From an uncultured Desulfovibrio sp. (GTDB lineage: Bacteria; Desulfobacterota; Desulfovibrionia; Desulfovibrionales; Desulfovibrionaceae), in contig NZ_CALVHE010000019.1 in the NCBI RefSeq assembly GCF_944327235.1, forward strand, positions 1 through 37,328: a stretch of 37,328 nt of DNA, in the 5' to 3' direction. The notes below the pieces were generated by a model. That model searched no databases and had not been told where the DNA came from. It saw only the letters and a program-made list of their open reading frames with translations. The position numbers and the translations under genes are program-made. Each line of letters starts with the position of its first letter. The first letter of the stretch is position 1. Below, in pieces: positions 7,293 to 14,555 of this stretch.

Positions 7293-9830
7293 ATGAGCGG
7301 TCTTTCTGCGAGCATGTGGACAAGTGTTTCAGGTTTGCTTTCCCACAGCAAGAAGATGCAGGTCGTCGGCAACAACATTGCCAACGTTTCCACCATCGGC
7401 TTCAAGGGTCAGCGCATGGACTTCAACGACTATCTGTACACCAGCGGCTCCAGCGCCAGCGGTTCCGTGCAGATGGGCGCGGGCGCCAGCGTGTACGCCC
7501 TGCTCGGCGACTTCTCGCAGGGCTCCTTTGAGTCCACCAACAGCTTCTCCGACCTCGCCATCGACGGCAAGGGTTTCTTCGGCGTGCGCGACCCCAACTC
7601 CAAGTCCATCAGCTACTCCCGCGCCGGCGACTTCTATTTCAATGAAAAGGGCCAGTTCGTGAACCCGCAGGGCTATGTGGTGCAGGGTCGTCCCGTGGAC
7701 AACTCCATCCGCCTGACCTTCAATAACGGCGTGACCGGCATGGGCGATACCAGCACCGTGGAATCCGCCTATGTGGGCGGCGGCTCCCCGCAGGATATCC
7801 TCTTTGAAAGCTGGAACATCAACGCCCAGCGCACCACCAATGTTTCCACCAACGGCACCGGTCTGCTCAACGACATCAGCGATCAGGACAAGAGCACGTC
7901 CATGACCAGCCCGCTGACCGCCCTGTTCGACAGCTGGAACGCCAACGCCGAACCGCCGCTGGCCCGCTCCGCCTATGCCCAGTCCTCGACCATGAGCGTC
8001 TACGACGAAGGCGGCAGCACGCACGACCTCACCATCTACTACGACGCCGTGGCGCTGGAACGCAACAACAGCGACGGCAGCATCGGCTACTCGCTGGAAG
8101 GCCTGCCCGCCGGCTGCAAGGTGTACGAATACCTCGTCACCATTCCCCCGTCTGAAGACATGCGCTCCTACGGCGGTGAAGGCTATGACGCCGCCACCGA
8201 ATCCTGGGCCAAGGAACCCACCCGCTTCTATAACGATCCGACCACCGGTCAGACCTGCAAGAACGCCGGCGTGCTGGCCAGCGGCATCCTGATCTTCGAC
8301 TCCGCGGGCAACCTCATCGACCAGACGGCCTACACCTTCGGCGCGACGGAAAACCCGGCCGCCAACAACCAGGTGAGCGTCAACCCTGACCTCAAGACCT
8401 CGTGGCAGCCCACCAAGATCTCCAACAACGGCTACCCGACCTTTACGGCCAACTTCACCGGCCAGCCGCTGGCCAACAGCGTGAGCGAGACCATGACCTC
8501 GGCCGCCGGCAGCACCCCCTTCAGCCAGGCCGAAGAATACATCATCGAGCTGAACATGGGCCTCAAGCAGGTCGCCCAGCCCGCTTGGGATAACGCGGAA
8601 GCCAACTCCGTGCTGATTGATCCCGCCACCGGCAAGCCGTACACCGAGGTCAACGGGGTACAGACTCCGTTGGAGACCGACTCGCCGCTGGGTTACTACT
8701 ACTACGCCACCGCGCCGGATCCGCATCCCGGCGACAAGGTATTTGGAACCAGCGGCGGTAATACGGTCTACGGCGACAACATGGGCTATTACACCTACAA
8801 CGCCGGTGGCGACAAGGTGTACGGTCAGCTGACCATGGATGGTCAGGCCGAAGAAATCTACTCCGACGGCAGCAAGTTCTTCGTCAAGGGCGATCCCACC
8901 GATACGGAGTATCAGTACACCAATACCGGCGCCATCGGCGGCTTTGCGGCCGGCAGCCTCTATCTGAACAAGGACGGCAACGGTTTCTACACGGTCTCTC
9001 CTGACAATAATACGACCTACGGCGGCGCCAATACGGGCGATTTCGTCTACGGCATCTATGACGACGGCGCAGGCAATACCAACCGGGCCGTGTTGCACGA
9101 CGCCAAGGGCTACTACTACTTTGACAATACCGGTGCGCGTGTTGATTTGGACAAGGGTCTGAGCTCGGCCAACGTCACCAGTTTCTCCAGCGACAATGCC
9201 AAGAGCGTGTACGAATACGCGGCTAGCCTGAATACCGCGGCCAGCTTCGCCACCAAGCCCGACACCTTCCTGGAGCCTGCGCGTGACAACGCCACCAACA
9301 GCCTGGCCAGCCTCATGACCGGTCTGGAACAGAAGCCCGACGGCTCTTGGCAAGCCACGGTCAACGTGAACAGCAATGCCGCCACCATGACGGCCGCGGA
9401 ACGCCAGGACAACGCCATCGTGGCCAACAAGGACACCTATGTGAACCAGACCGAACAGGACGGCTACGGTTCCGGGCGCATGACCAACATGGAGTTCGAC
9501 ACCAACGGCGTGCTCTATGTGACCTACAACAACGGCGTGACCCTGCCCATGTGGCAGCTCTGCATCTACGACTTCGAGAACTATCAGGGTCTGTACCGGG
9601 AAGGCGGCAACCTCTACTCCGCCACCATGGAATCCGGTAATCCCATGCTCGGCGTGGCCGGCGACAACGGCTTCGGTAGCGTGCTCGGCTACAACATCGA
9701 GCAGTCCAACGTGGACATGACCACCGAATTCGTGCAGATGATCGCCACCCAGCGCGGCTTCCAGGCCAACTCCAAGGGTGTCACCACCACCGACACCATG
9801 CTGGAAACCGTCATCAACATGAAGCGGTAA
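7293..9830 (+). CDS. flgE: Flagellar hook protein, oversized
   Basis: An 845-aa protein. I chose the ATG at 7293 because GGAGG (7282-7286) precedes it and the protein then starts with the conserved N-terminus (MSGLSASMWTSVSGLLSHSK, then VVGNNIANVSTIGFKGQRMD). The C-terminus has the matching axial motif, ending TTDTMLETVINMKR. Together these N- and C-terminal helices form the hook core. Many FlgE proteins are about 400 residues, so the central surface domains are greatly enlarged. Residues ~465-620 are Tyr/Gly/Asp-rich with loosely repeated short motifs such as GYYYYATA, DGSKFFVKGD, GNGFYTVSPDNN and KGYYYFDNTG, resembling beta-hairpin carbohydrate- or wall-binding repeats. This part is probably exposed on the hook surface. 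It follows flgD by 72 bases, with a small GGCGG...CCGCC hairpin in the gap. Confidence 0.93.
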   Translation: MSGLSASMWTSVSGLLSHSKKMQVVGNNIANVSTIGFKGQRMDFNDYLYTSGSSASGSVQMGAGASVYALLGDFSQGSFESTNSFSDLAIDGKGFFGVRDPNSKSISYSRAGDFYFNEKGQFVNPQGYVVQGRPVDNSIRLTFNNGVTGMGDTSTVESAYVGGGSPQDILFESWNINAQRTTNVSTNGTGLLNDISDQDKSTSMTSPLTALFDSWNANAEPPLARSAYAQSSTMSVYDEGGSTHDLTIYYDAVALERNNSDGSIGYSLEGLPAGCKVYEYLVTIPPSEDMRSYGGEGYDAATESWAKEPTRFYNDPTTGQTCKNAGVLASGILIFDSAGNLIDQTAYTFGATENPAANNQVSVNPDLKTSWQPTKISNNGYPTFTANFTGQPLANSVSETMTSAAGSTPFSQAEEYIIELNMGLKQVAQPAWDNAEANSVLIDPATGKPYTEVNGVQTPLETDSPLGYYYYATAPDPHPGDKVFGTSGGNTVYGDNMGYYTYNAGGDKVYGQLTMDGQAEEIYSDGSKFFVKGDPTDTEYQYTNTGAIGGFAAGSLYLNKDGNGFYTVSPDNNTTYGGANTGDFVYGIYDDGAGNTNRAVLHDAKGYYYFDNTGARVDLDKGLSSANVTSFSSDNAKSVYEYAASLNTAASFATKPDTFLEPARDNATNSLASLMTGLEQKPDGSWQATVNVNSNAATMTAAERQDNAIVANKDTYVNQTEQDGYGSGRMTNMEFDTNGVLYVTYNNGVTLPMWQLCIYDFENYQGLYREGGNLYSATMESGNPMLGVAGDNGFGSVLGYNIEQSNVDMTTEFVQMIATQRGFQANSKGVTTTDTMLETVINMKR

Positions 9831-10151
9831 CAACAGATAACCATCGGGCGGGCGAGCTTACGGGTTCCCCGCCCGATCCAGAGGCTTTCTCCACGACTTC
9901 TCGCAGAGAATCCGTTTCCTCCGTGCAGGGCGTTGGCCATTGGGGTCGACGCCCTTTACGTTTTGTCCCGGCAATACCCGCCGGACGGACTGTACGGTTG
10001 GGCAGGGATATTTGCCGTCCTCGTCCCCTTGCCTGCGCGTCCTGCCCGGATCCGGAACGAAACTCTTTCCTTTCCGTCACAGGCACAACGTCAGCCTTGA
10101 TATTACCCACCTGCCTGCCGCCCGCAGCACAGCCCCCACATCCGTATGGAG
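9831..10151. other. Gene-free region after flgE with two hairpins
   Basis: No credible gene. Two inverted repeats stand out: ATCGGGCGGG (9843-9852) with CCCGCCCGAT (9868-9877), and AGGGCGT (9927-9933) with ACGCCCT (9949-9955), the second followed by TTTACGTTTT. Either could end or stabilise the fliK-flgD-flgE transcript; neither is a textbook terminator. Confidence 0.45.
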
Positions 10152-10680
10152 GCAAGATTTTCAGGTCCGCGGGATAACGGAACATCTCCCGGTCCCCTGC
10201 CGGGGCAAAGCCGCTGCCGGGCATATCAAGAAAAAACTTCCCTGCATCAGGAAAAGTTCCCTGCACACTGCCATACGCCGCCGTGCGTCCCCCAAAACAT
10301 GTTGGCCCGGATCTGTGGCAACGGGAGAATTTTCTTCCTACCGGGCAGATGATGCTCGGAACCTTCCTCACTTTCCCAGTGAGCCGGGCGCGACGACTCG
10401 CATCATGTAGCAGAAGCAACGCAGCAAACGCGCATATCTCTGTACGCTACATGAGAAGATACGCGCCGTCTGCCCTCTACGACTGACATCGGCAAGAAAG
10501 GGCACGCCAAACGGCGGTGAAACGCCCGCCAGCACGCAAATACAAGGGCATACGAGGCATAGAAAATCGCGAGTCCCCTTCCCCACTGGGCGTTTTCTGC
10601 CCTTGATGCCCGCAGCTTCCTCCGTGACAATGAGCACGTCCTGCCGCCACCTTTCAGGCGCACGTCGAGAAACGGCCCCG
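10152..10680. repeat. Array unit 1 (529 bp)
   Basis: The most diverged copy in its 5' half. Landmarks shared by all units: CTCCCGGTCCCCTGCCGGGG, AAGAAAAAACTT, GCCATACGCCGCCGTGCGTC, CTCACTTTCCCAGTGAG, and the variable hairpin window at about 10410-10530. Confidence 0.85.
10430..10466. other. Variable hairpin, array unit 1
   Basis: Outer arms GCGCATATCT (10430-10439) and AGATACGCGC (10457-10466) enclose an inner stem TGTA-CGC-TACA (10441-10451). On the minus strand the single outer mismatch becomes a G-U pair. Confidence 0.5.
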
Positions 10681-11206
10681 GCAAGATTTTCAGGTCAGCG
10701 GGATAATGGAACATCTCCCGGTCCCCTGCCGGGGCAAAGCCGCTGCCGGGCATATCAAGAAAAAACTTTCCTGCATCTGGAAGGGGGCCCTGCACACTGC
10801 CATACGCCGCCGTGCGTCCCTCAAAAACATATTGGCCCGAATCTGTGGCAACAGGAGAATTTTCTGCCCACCGGGCAGATGATGCTCGGAACCTTCCTCA
10901 CTTTCCCAGTGAGCCGGGCGCGACGACTCGCATCACTAGCAGAGGCGACGCAGCAAACGCGCATACCTCCGTATACTGCGTGGGAAGATACGCGCCGTCT
11001 GCCCGTTGAGACGAGACGGCAAGGAAAGGGGACGCCGTACGTCAACGACGCCCACCAGCACGCAAATACAAGGGCATACGAGGCATAGAAAATCGCGAGT
11101 CCCCTTCCCCACTGGGCGTTTTCTGCCCTTGATGCCCGCAGCTTCCTCCGTGACAATGAGCACGTCCTGCCGCCACCTTTCAGGCGCACGTCGAGAAACG
11201 GCCCCG
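10681..11206. repeat. Array unit 2 (526 bp)
   Basis: Identical to unit 3 for 285 bases, then diverging sharply at 10966-11055, then identical to unit 1 to its end. It carries a private version of the second variable hairpin (GACG-CCGTA-CGTC near 11030-11043) where units 1 and 3 share GCC-AAAC-GGC. Confidence 0.85.
10959..10995. other. Variable hairpin, array unit 2
   Basis: Outer arms GCGCATACCT (10959-10968) and AGATACGCGC (10986-10995); inner CGTA-TAC-TGCG (10970-10980). The outer stem is fully paired only on the minus strand, with two G-U pairs; the inner stem has a U-G pair on the plus strand. Confidence 0.5.
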
Positions 11207-11613
11207 GCAAGATTTTCAGGTCAGCGGGATAATGGAACATCTCCCGGTCCCCTGCCGGGGCAAAGCCGCTGCCGGGCATATCAAGAAAAAACTTTCCTGC
11301 ATCTGGAAGGGGGCCCTGCACACTGCCATACGCCGCCGTGCGTCCCTCAAAAACATATTGGCCCGAATCTGTGGCAACAGGAGAATTTTCTGCCCACCGG
11401 GCAGATGATGCTCGGAACCTTCCTCACTTTCCCAGTGAGCCGGGCGCGACGACTCGCATCACTAGCAGAGGCGACGCAGCAAACGCGCATATCTCCGTAG
11501 ACTACGTGGTAAGATACGCGCCGTCTGCCCTTTGAGACGAGACGGCAAAGAAAGGGCACGCCAAACGGCGGTGAAACGCCCGCCAGCACGCAAATGCAAG
11601 GGCATACGAGGCA
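11207..11613. repeat. Array unit 3 (truncated, ~407 bp)
   Basis: Same start as units 1 and 2. Homology stops after GGCATACGAGGCA at 11613, about 120 bp before a full unit would end. Its second variable patch matches unit 1 rather than its neighbour unit 2. Confidence 0.85.
11485..11521. other. Variable hairpin, array unit 3
   Basis: Outer arms GCGCATATCT (11485-11494) and AGATACGCGC (11512-11521); inner stem CGTA-GAC-TACG (11496-11506). The first inner pair is C-G here but T-A in unit 1, a compensatory change. Confidence 0.5.
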
Positions 11614-11937
11614 GGGAAAGAGTCTTCTTCCCCTGCCGCACCTCTTGTCGATATCCGCAAGGCTCCGCCTGCGGTCGACTCCATCCGTTCTCCGTGAGGC
11701 CGCCACTGCTGCGCTTGGCGACGGATACGAGCACGAAACGATCTACCGTTTTTATCTGCCCCACAGCTCACCGGAAAGACAAAGCCTGCGTCGCCCCCAA
11801 AAACAGCTGCCACAGCCCTTCCCTGCGGGCAGCTTTTGCCGTCCAAGCCCCCAAAAAACACCTTTTTTTGCGGGGAAAAAATTTCCATCCGCAAAAGCGA
11901 TTTTTTAATATATTGAAATAAAAAGACTTTTAAAGTT
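11614..11937. other. Gene-free region before the flagellin promoter
   Basis: No gene seen. A hairpin CCCC-CAAAAAA (11848-11858) with TTTTTTG-C-GGGG (11864-11875) lies about 65 bp upstream of the -24 element; it could act as a bidirectional terminator insulating flagellin. The stretch from 11880 is A+T-rich, where an upstream activator site for a sigma-54 activator would be expected. Confidence 0.4.
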
Positions 11938-11953
11938 TGGCACGCAAACTGCA
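11938..11953 (+). promoter_or_regulatory. Sigma-54 promoter of flagellin
   Basis: TGGCAC, five bases, then CTGCA keeps the invariant GG (-24) and GC (-12) with exact spacing and differs from consensus only at the first T of TTGCA. The predicted start near 11964 gives a leader of about 36 nt before GGAGGTG and the ATG at 12000. In this family of bacteria flagellar genes are commonly RpoN-dependent. Confidence 0.75.
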
Positions 11954-11999
11954 GTAAAGAGGGCACAGCTTAACTAATAACCACCGTAGGAGGTGTCCC

Positions 12000-12950
12000 A
12001 TGTCTTTGGTCGTTAATCACAACATGATGGCTATGAACGTTTCGAGGAACCTGAATGCCCATTACGGCAATCTTTCCACCTCGACGCAGCGTCTTTCTTC
12101 CGGTCTCCGCATCAACAGCGCGGCGGACGATGCTGCCGGTCTGGCTGTCAGCGAACTGCAGCGTGCCGATATTGCAACCCTGCAACAGGGCTCCCGCAAT
12201 GCCAACGACGCTATCTCTCTGATTCAGGTTGCCGACGGCTCCCTGGGCATCATCGACGAAAAGATCATCCGCATGAAGGAACTGGCGGAACAGGCCGCTA
12301 CCGGTACCTATGACTCCACCCAGCGCCTCATGATCGAATCCGAATATCAGCAGATGGCTTCGGAAATCACCCGTATCGCCAACTCCACGGACTTCAACGG
12401 CATCAAGCTGCTGGACGGCACCCTGTCCGCTCTGGATCGTGGCGACGGCAAGATCCACGATGGTACCGGTCTGACCACCCCTGACGGCCTGACCAGTATC
12501 GGTGCTCTGAAGGTCCACTTCGGTACGGCCAACGACTCGGCGGAAGACTACTACTACATCGTTATCGGTGACTCCACCGCTTCCGCTCTGGGTATCGGTA
12601 ACTCGGCCTTCTACATCGATAATGGCGTCAAGCGGCCCCGCGCCGGTAACACCGTTTCCACGCAGGCTCAGGCCCAGCAGGCCCTCGAAGCCCTGAACCA
12701 GGCCATCATCTCCAAGGACAAGATTCGCGCGCACCTGGGCGCCATGCAGAATCGCCTTGAAAACACCATTTCCAACCTGAACATCCAGGCTGAAAACCTG
12801 CAGGCCGCCGAATCGCGCATCCGCGACGTGGACGTCGCCACGGAAATGACCGAATTCACGCGCCAGCAGATCCTTACTCAGAGCGCCGTGGCCATGCTCG
12901 GCCAGGCTAACTCGCTGCCTCAGATGGCTCTGCAGCTTATCGGCGGCTAA
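12000..12950 (+). CDS. fliC: Flagellin
   Basis: A 316-aa filament protein. GGAGGTG (11989-11995) precedes the ATG. The N-terminal ~140 residues carry the D0/D1 signature (SLVVNHNMMAMN, then STQRLSSGLRINSAADDAAG), and the last ~90 carry the matching C-terminal helices (SRIRDVDVATEMTEFTRQQI, ending LPQMALQLIGG). The central D2/D3 part, about residues 145-220, is short, so the filament surface domain is small. The N-terminal Arg/Asn-rich D1 segment that can activate TLR5 in other species is present, but its activity here is unknown. It is transcribed alone from the sigma-54 promoter upstream and is followed by a G/C hairpin. The codon ending pattern is biased, as expected for a highly expressed gene. 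Confidence 0.96.
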   Translation: MSLVVNHNMMAMNVSRNLNAHYGNLSTSTQRLSSGLRINSAADDAAGLAVSELQRADIATLQQGSRNANDAISLIQVADGSLGIIDEKIIRMKELAEQAATGTYDSTQRLMIESEYQQMASEITRIANSTDFNGIKLLDGTLSALDRGDGKIHDGTGLTTPDGLTSIGALKVHFGTANDSAEDYYYIVIGDSTASALGIGNSAFYIDNGVKRPRAGNTVSTQAQAQQALEALNQAIISKDKIRAHLGAMQNRLENTISNLNIQAENLQAAESRIRDVDVATEMTEFTRQQILTQSAVAMLGQANSLPQMALQLIGG

Positions 12951-12988
12951 GCCATCTTCACATAGGCTGTGGCAGACCAAAGACGGGA

Positions 12989-13015
12989 GGTCCGGGGGGG
13001 TTGTCCCCCCGGACC
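12989..13015. terminator. Strong G/C hairpin after flagellin, no T tract
   Basis: GGTCCGGGGGG (12989-12999) and CCCCCCGGACC (13005-13015) form a perfect 11-bp stem with a 5-base loop. No T run follows on either strand, so it is either an atypical terminator, a 3'-end stabiliser of the flagellin mRNA, or a barrier between the convergent flagellin and rnc transcripts. Confidence 0.5.
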
Positions 13016-13094
13016 GGAACAGAAAAACGGTGTGCCGCGGACCGAAGGTCGCAAAGGTTCCATGCCGGGCATGGACAGCGACATGGCAAGATGT

Positions 13095-13835
13095 TTACCG
13101 GGCCGTCGCCTGAGGCAGAGGCTCCTCTGCCGCCAACGCCAGACGCGCGGCCTCCTGTTCGGCCTTTTTGCAGCTCGTGCCGCAGGCCGCATACTCCCTG
13201 CCGTTCGGCAGGCACACCACGACCTCGAATACTTTGGCGTGTTCCGGACCGTGGCTTGCCGTCAGACGATAGAGAGGACGATCTCTGTAACGCTGCTGCA
13301 TGATTTCCTGAAGGAGTGTCTTGAAATCCTTGCGTCGAGGGGAAGCTTCTTCCTGCTTCGGCCAAAGTGGAGAAAACAATCTGCAGACGCACGCATGGGC
13401 CGCAGCAAAGCCGCCATCTTCATAAATGGCCGCCAGCACAGCCTCAAAGGCGTCACTCAGTACGGCATCACGATCTCTCCCCCCCTGCCGTTCTTCTCCA
13501 CGCCCCATGAAAAGTGCACTCCCCAGATCCAGACTCCTCGCCAGCCGGGCCAGGCTCGGGGTGCTCACAAGCTGCGAACGCAAACGCGTCAATTCCCCCT
13601 CGCGCAGCTGTGTGAAGCGCTCAAAGAGTTCCTTGGAAACAGCCAGCTCAAGCACGGCGTCGCCCAGGAATTCCAGACGTTCATTATGCCGGTGCTGCGC
13701 CCCGCCCTCGTTGGCCCAGGAACTGTGCGTCAGGGCCAGCGCCAGCAGGGCGCGATCCGTAAAGCGATAGTCCAGCGCCATTTCCAGTCGTCTGGCCACA
13801 TCCTCATCAAGCATATGCAACGCGGTCTTTTTCAT
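13095..13835 (-). CDS. rnc: Ribonuclease III
   Basis: A 246-aa double-strand-specific endonuclease that processes rRNA and other structured RNAs. The catalytic signature is intact: HNERLEFLGDAVLE with Glu52, Glu55 and Asp59, and SDAFEAV with Asp128 and Glu131, the Mg-binding set of the family. Residues ~170-240 form the double-stranded RNA-binding domain (DFKTLLQEIMQQRYRDRPLY to KKAEQEAARLAL). The frame stays open far upstream; I chose the ATG at 13835 because homology to the family begins about ten residues later and the resulting length is usual. No clear ribosome-binding site supports it, so the start (13835 or the ATG at 13814) is uncertain. It converges on flagellin, with a G/C hairpin between. 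Confidence 0.92.
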   Translation of the reverse strand: MKKTALHMLDEDVARRLEMALDYRFTDRALLALALTHSSWANEGGAQHRHNERLEFLGDAVLELAVSKELFERFTQLREGELTRLRSQLVSTPSLARLARSLDLGSALFMGRGEERQGGRDRDAVLSDAFEAVLAAIYEDGGFAAAHACVCRLFSPLWPKQEEASPRRKDFKTLLQEIMQQRYRDRPLYRLTASHGPEHAKVFEVVVCLPNGREYAACGTSCKKAEQEAARLALAAEEPLPQATAR

Positions 13836-13880
13836 GGGCAGACGGTAGCCCAAGCCCTTGCCTCTGGCAACAGAAAAGCC

Positions 13881-13909
13881 TTGACACATGCCCCCGCAAT
13901 GCCTATTTG
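13881..13909 (+). promoter_or_regulatory. Candidate promoter for the 113-aa protein gene
   Basis: A perfect TTGACA (13881-13886) is followed after 17 bp by TATTTG (13904-13909), a weak -10. It would give a leader of about 170 nt before the ATG at 14089. A second TTGACA lies at 13911-13916 without a clear -10. Confidence 0.35.
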
Positions 13910-14088
13910 CTTGACAGTCCGACAGCGGAAGATCCGTCTTTCGTTGCCGTATCCGCTCGTGCGTCCGGGCGTTGAGGCATGTCCGCGCCATACCAGGCAC
14001 TGTCCGCAGCGTTCGGCTCCGTCCTGTCCACAGGACGCCCTCCGGCTCTATCCTGGCGGGCGCTTCCGCCGTTTTCGAGGAGAAACTC

Positions 14089-14430
14089 ATGGCCTACGAT
14101 ATCCGACTGATGAAGCTTGTCACCGGCGAACTGGTCATCGGCAAATATGATGCCGAAAAAGACTGTCTCAATGAGACCGCCATCATCCAGAGCATCCCGA
14201 CGCAGCAGGGTATGCAAATGATGATCCTGCCCTATGGCTATCCTTTTGAACCCAATTTCGAGGGCACCATCGAGGGCAAGCATTTCCTGTACCGCTATGC
14301 CGATACCCCCAAGGAGATGCAGGACAAGTACATTGAAGCCAGCACCAATCTCACTGTCGCCGGCGGTCTCGGCAAGCTCAAGTTCGGCGGCGGGCCCGCT
14401 CCCACGTCCGGCGGACTGGTGACGCCGTAG
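14089..14430 (+). CDS. Conserved hypothetical protein, possibly Sm-like fold
   Basis: A 113-aa soluble protein preceded by GAGGAG (14077-14082), which decides the start over the longer frame that opens at 13972. The N-terminus (IRLMKLVTGELVIGKYDAEK) resembles the beta-strand plus Gly-Glu turn of Sm/LSm-like domains, and LPYGYPFEPNFEGT follows a likely strand. The C-terminus is Gly/Pro-rich (GGLGKLKFGGGPAPTSGG) and probably disordered. No signal peptide or membrane segment is seen. I do not recognise a named family with certainty; an RNA-related function is only a guess from the fold resemblance. It has its own terminator at 14506-14529, so it appears to be a single-gene unit. Confidence 0.7.
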   Translation: MAYDIRLMKLVTGELVIGKYDAEKDCLNETAIIQSIPTQQGMQMMILPYGYPFEPNFEGTIEGKHFLYRYADTPKEMQDKYIEASTNLTVAGGLGKLKFGGGPAPTSGGLVTP

Positions 14431-14505
14431 TCCCTGCCTGCGCCGTTTCCGCGCCACTCCGCCGGAAAGGCGCGAACAGGGGGAAAGATCCTCTTCCGAT
14501 ACTCG

Positions 14506-14529
14506 GGGCGGTGGTGACCGCCCTTTTTT
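14506..14529 (+). terminator. Rho-independent terminator
   Basis: GGGCGGT (14506-14512), loop GGTG, ACCGCCC (14517-14523), then six T residues (14524-14529). It ends the upstream gene and covers the GTG at 14511, which argues against that codon being the start of the next gene. Confidence 0.9.
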
Positions 14530-14555
14530 CATGCCCCTTTCAGCCCGGGATTCCC

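Larger units (their letters stand above)
10152..11613. repeat. Tandem array of three ~527-bp direct repeats
   Basis: Three head-to-tail copies begin with GCAAGATTTTCAGGTC at 10152, 10681 and 11207, giving periods of 529 and 526 bp; the third copy is cut short at about 11613. Units 2 and 3 are identical over their first 285 bases (10681-10965 and 11207-11491). Units 1 and 2 are identical over their last ~147 bases (10534-10680 and 11060-11206). Differences are concentrated in a short window in each copy. ORFs crossing the array change frame between copies (T4G5 in unit 1 versus T5GAG3 in units 2 and 3, read on the minus strand), so it is unlikely to code for protein. Confidence 0.9.

Noticed and set aside
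7329..9833. 834-codon open frame antisense to flgE
   Set aside because: It is the G/C-rich shadow of flgE; the His/Val/Gly-rich translation matches no known family and has no ribosome site.
10860..10935. RNase P or cobalamin riboswitch similarity on the minus strand of the array (GAGGAAGGTTCCGAGC, GCCACAGA)
   Set aside because: Only short words match; the order of conserved regions and required helices of either RNA is not present.
10403..11321. Repeated minus-strand ORFs in the tandem array (for example with AGKFFLDMPGSGFAPAGDRE)
   Set aside because: The same peptide appears in each unit because the DNA is repeated. A one-base difference between unit 1 and units 2/3 shifts the upstream frame, no ribosome site precedes the starts, and the remainder is low-quality Cys/Arg-rich translation.
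10152..11613. Diversity-generating retroelement (template/variable repeats)
   Set aside because: No reverse transcriptase is in the window, the differences are not restricted to adenines, and the variable window is not at the end of a protein gene.
10152..11613. CRISPR array or integron attC array
   Set aside because: Repeats are ~527 bp with no short regular spacers, no cas genes, and no integrase or cassette ORFs.
11755..11835. Cyclic di-GMP (GEMM) riboswitch upstream of flagellin, from GACAAAGCCTGCGTCGCC
   Set aside because: The word resembles part of the GEMM core, but the first hairpin with its tetraloop and the receptor strand are missing.
14511..14555. GTG at 14511 as start of the radical SAM gene
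   Set aside because: It lies inside a clear rho-independent terminator; the ATG at 14556 matches the family N-terminus.
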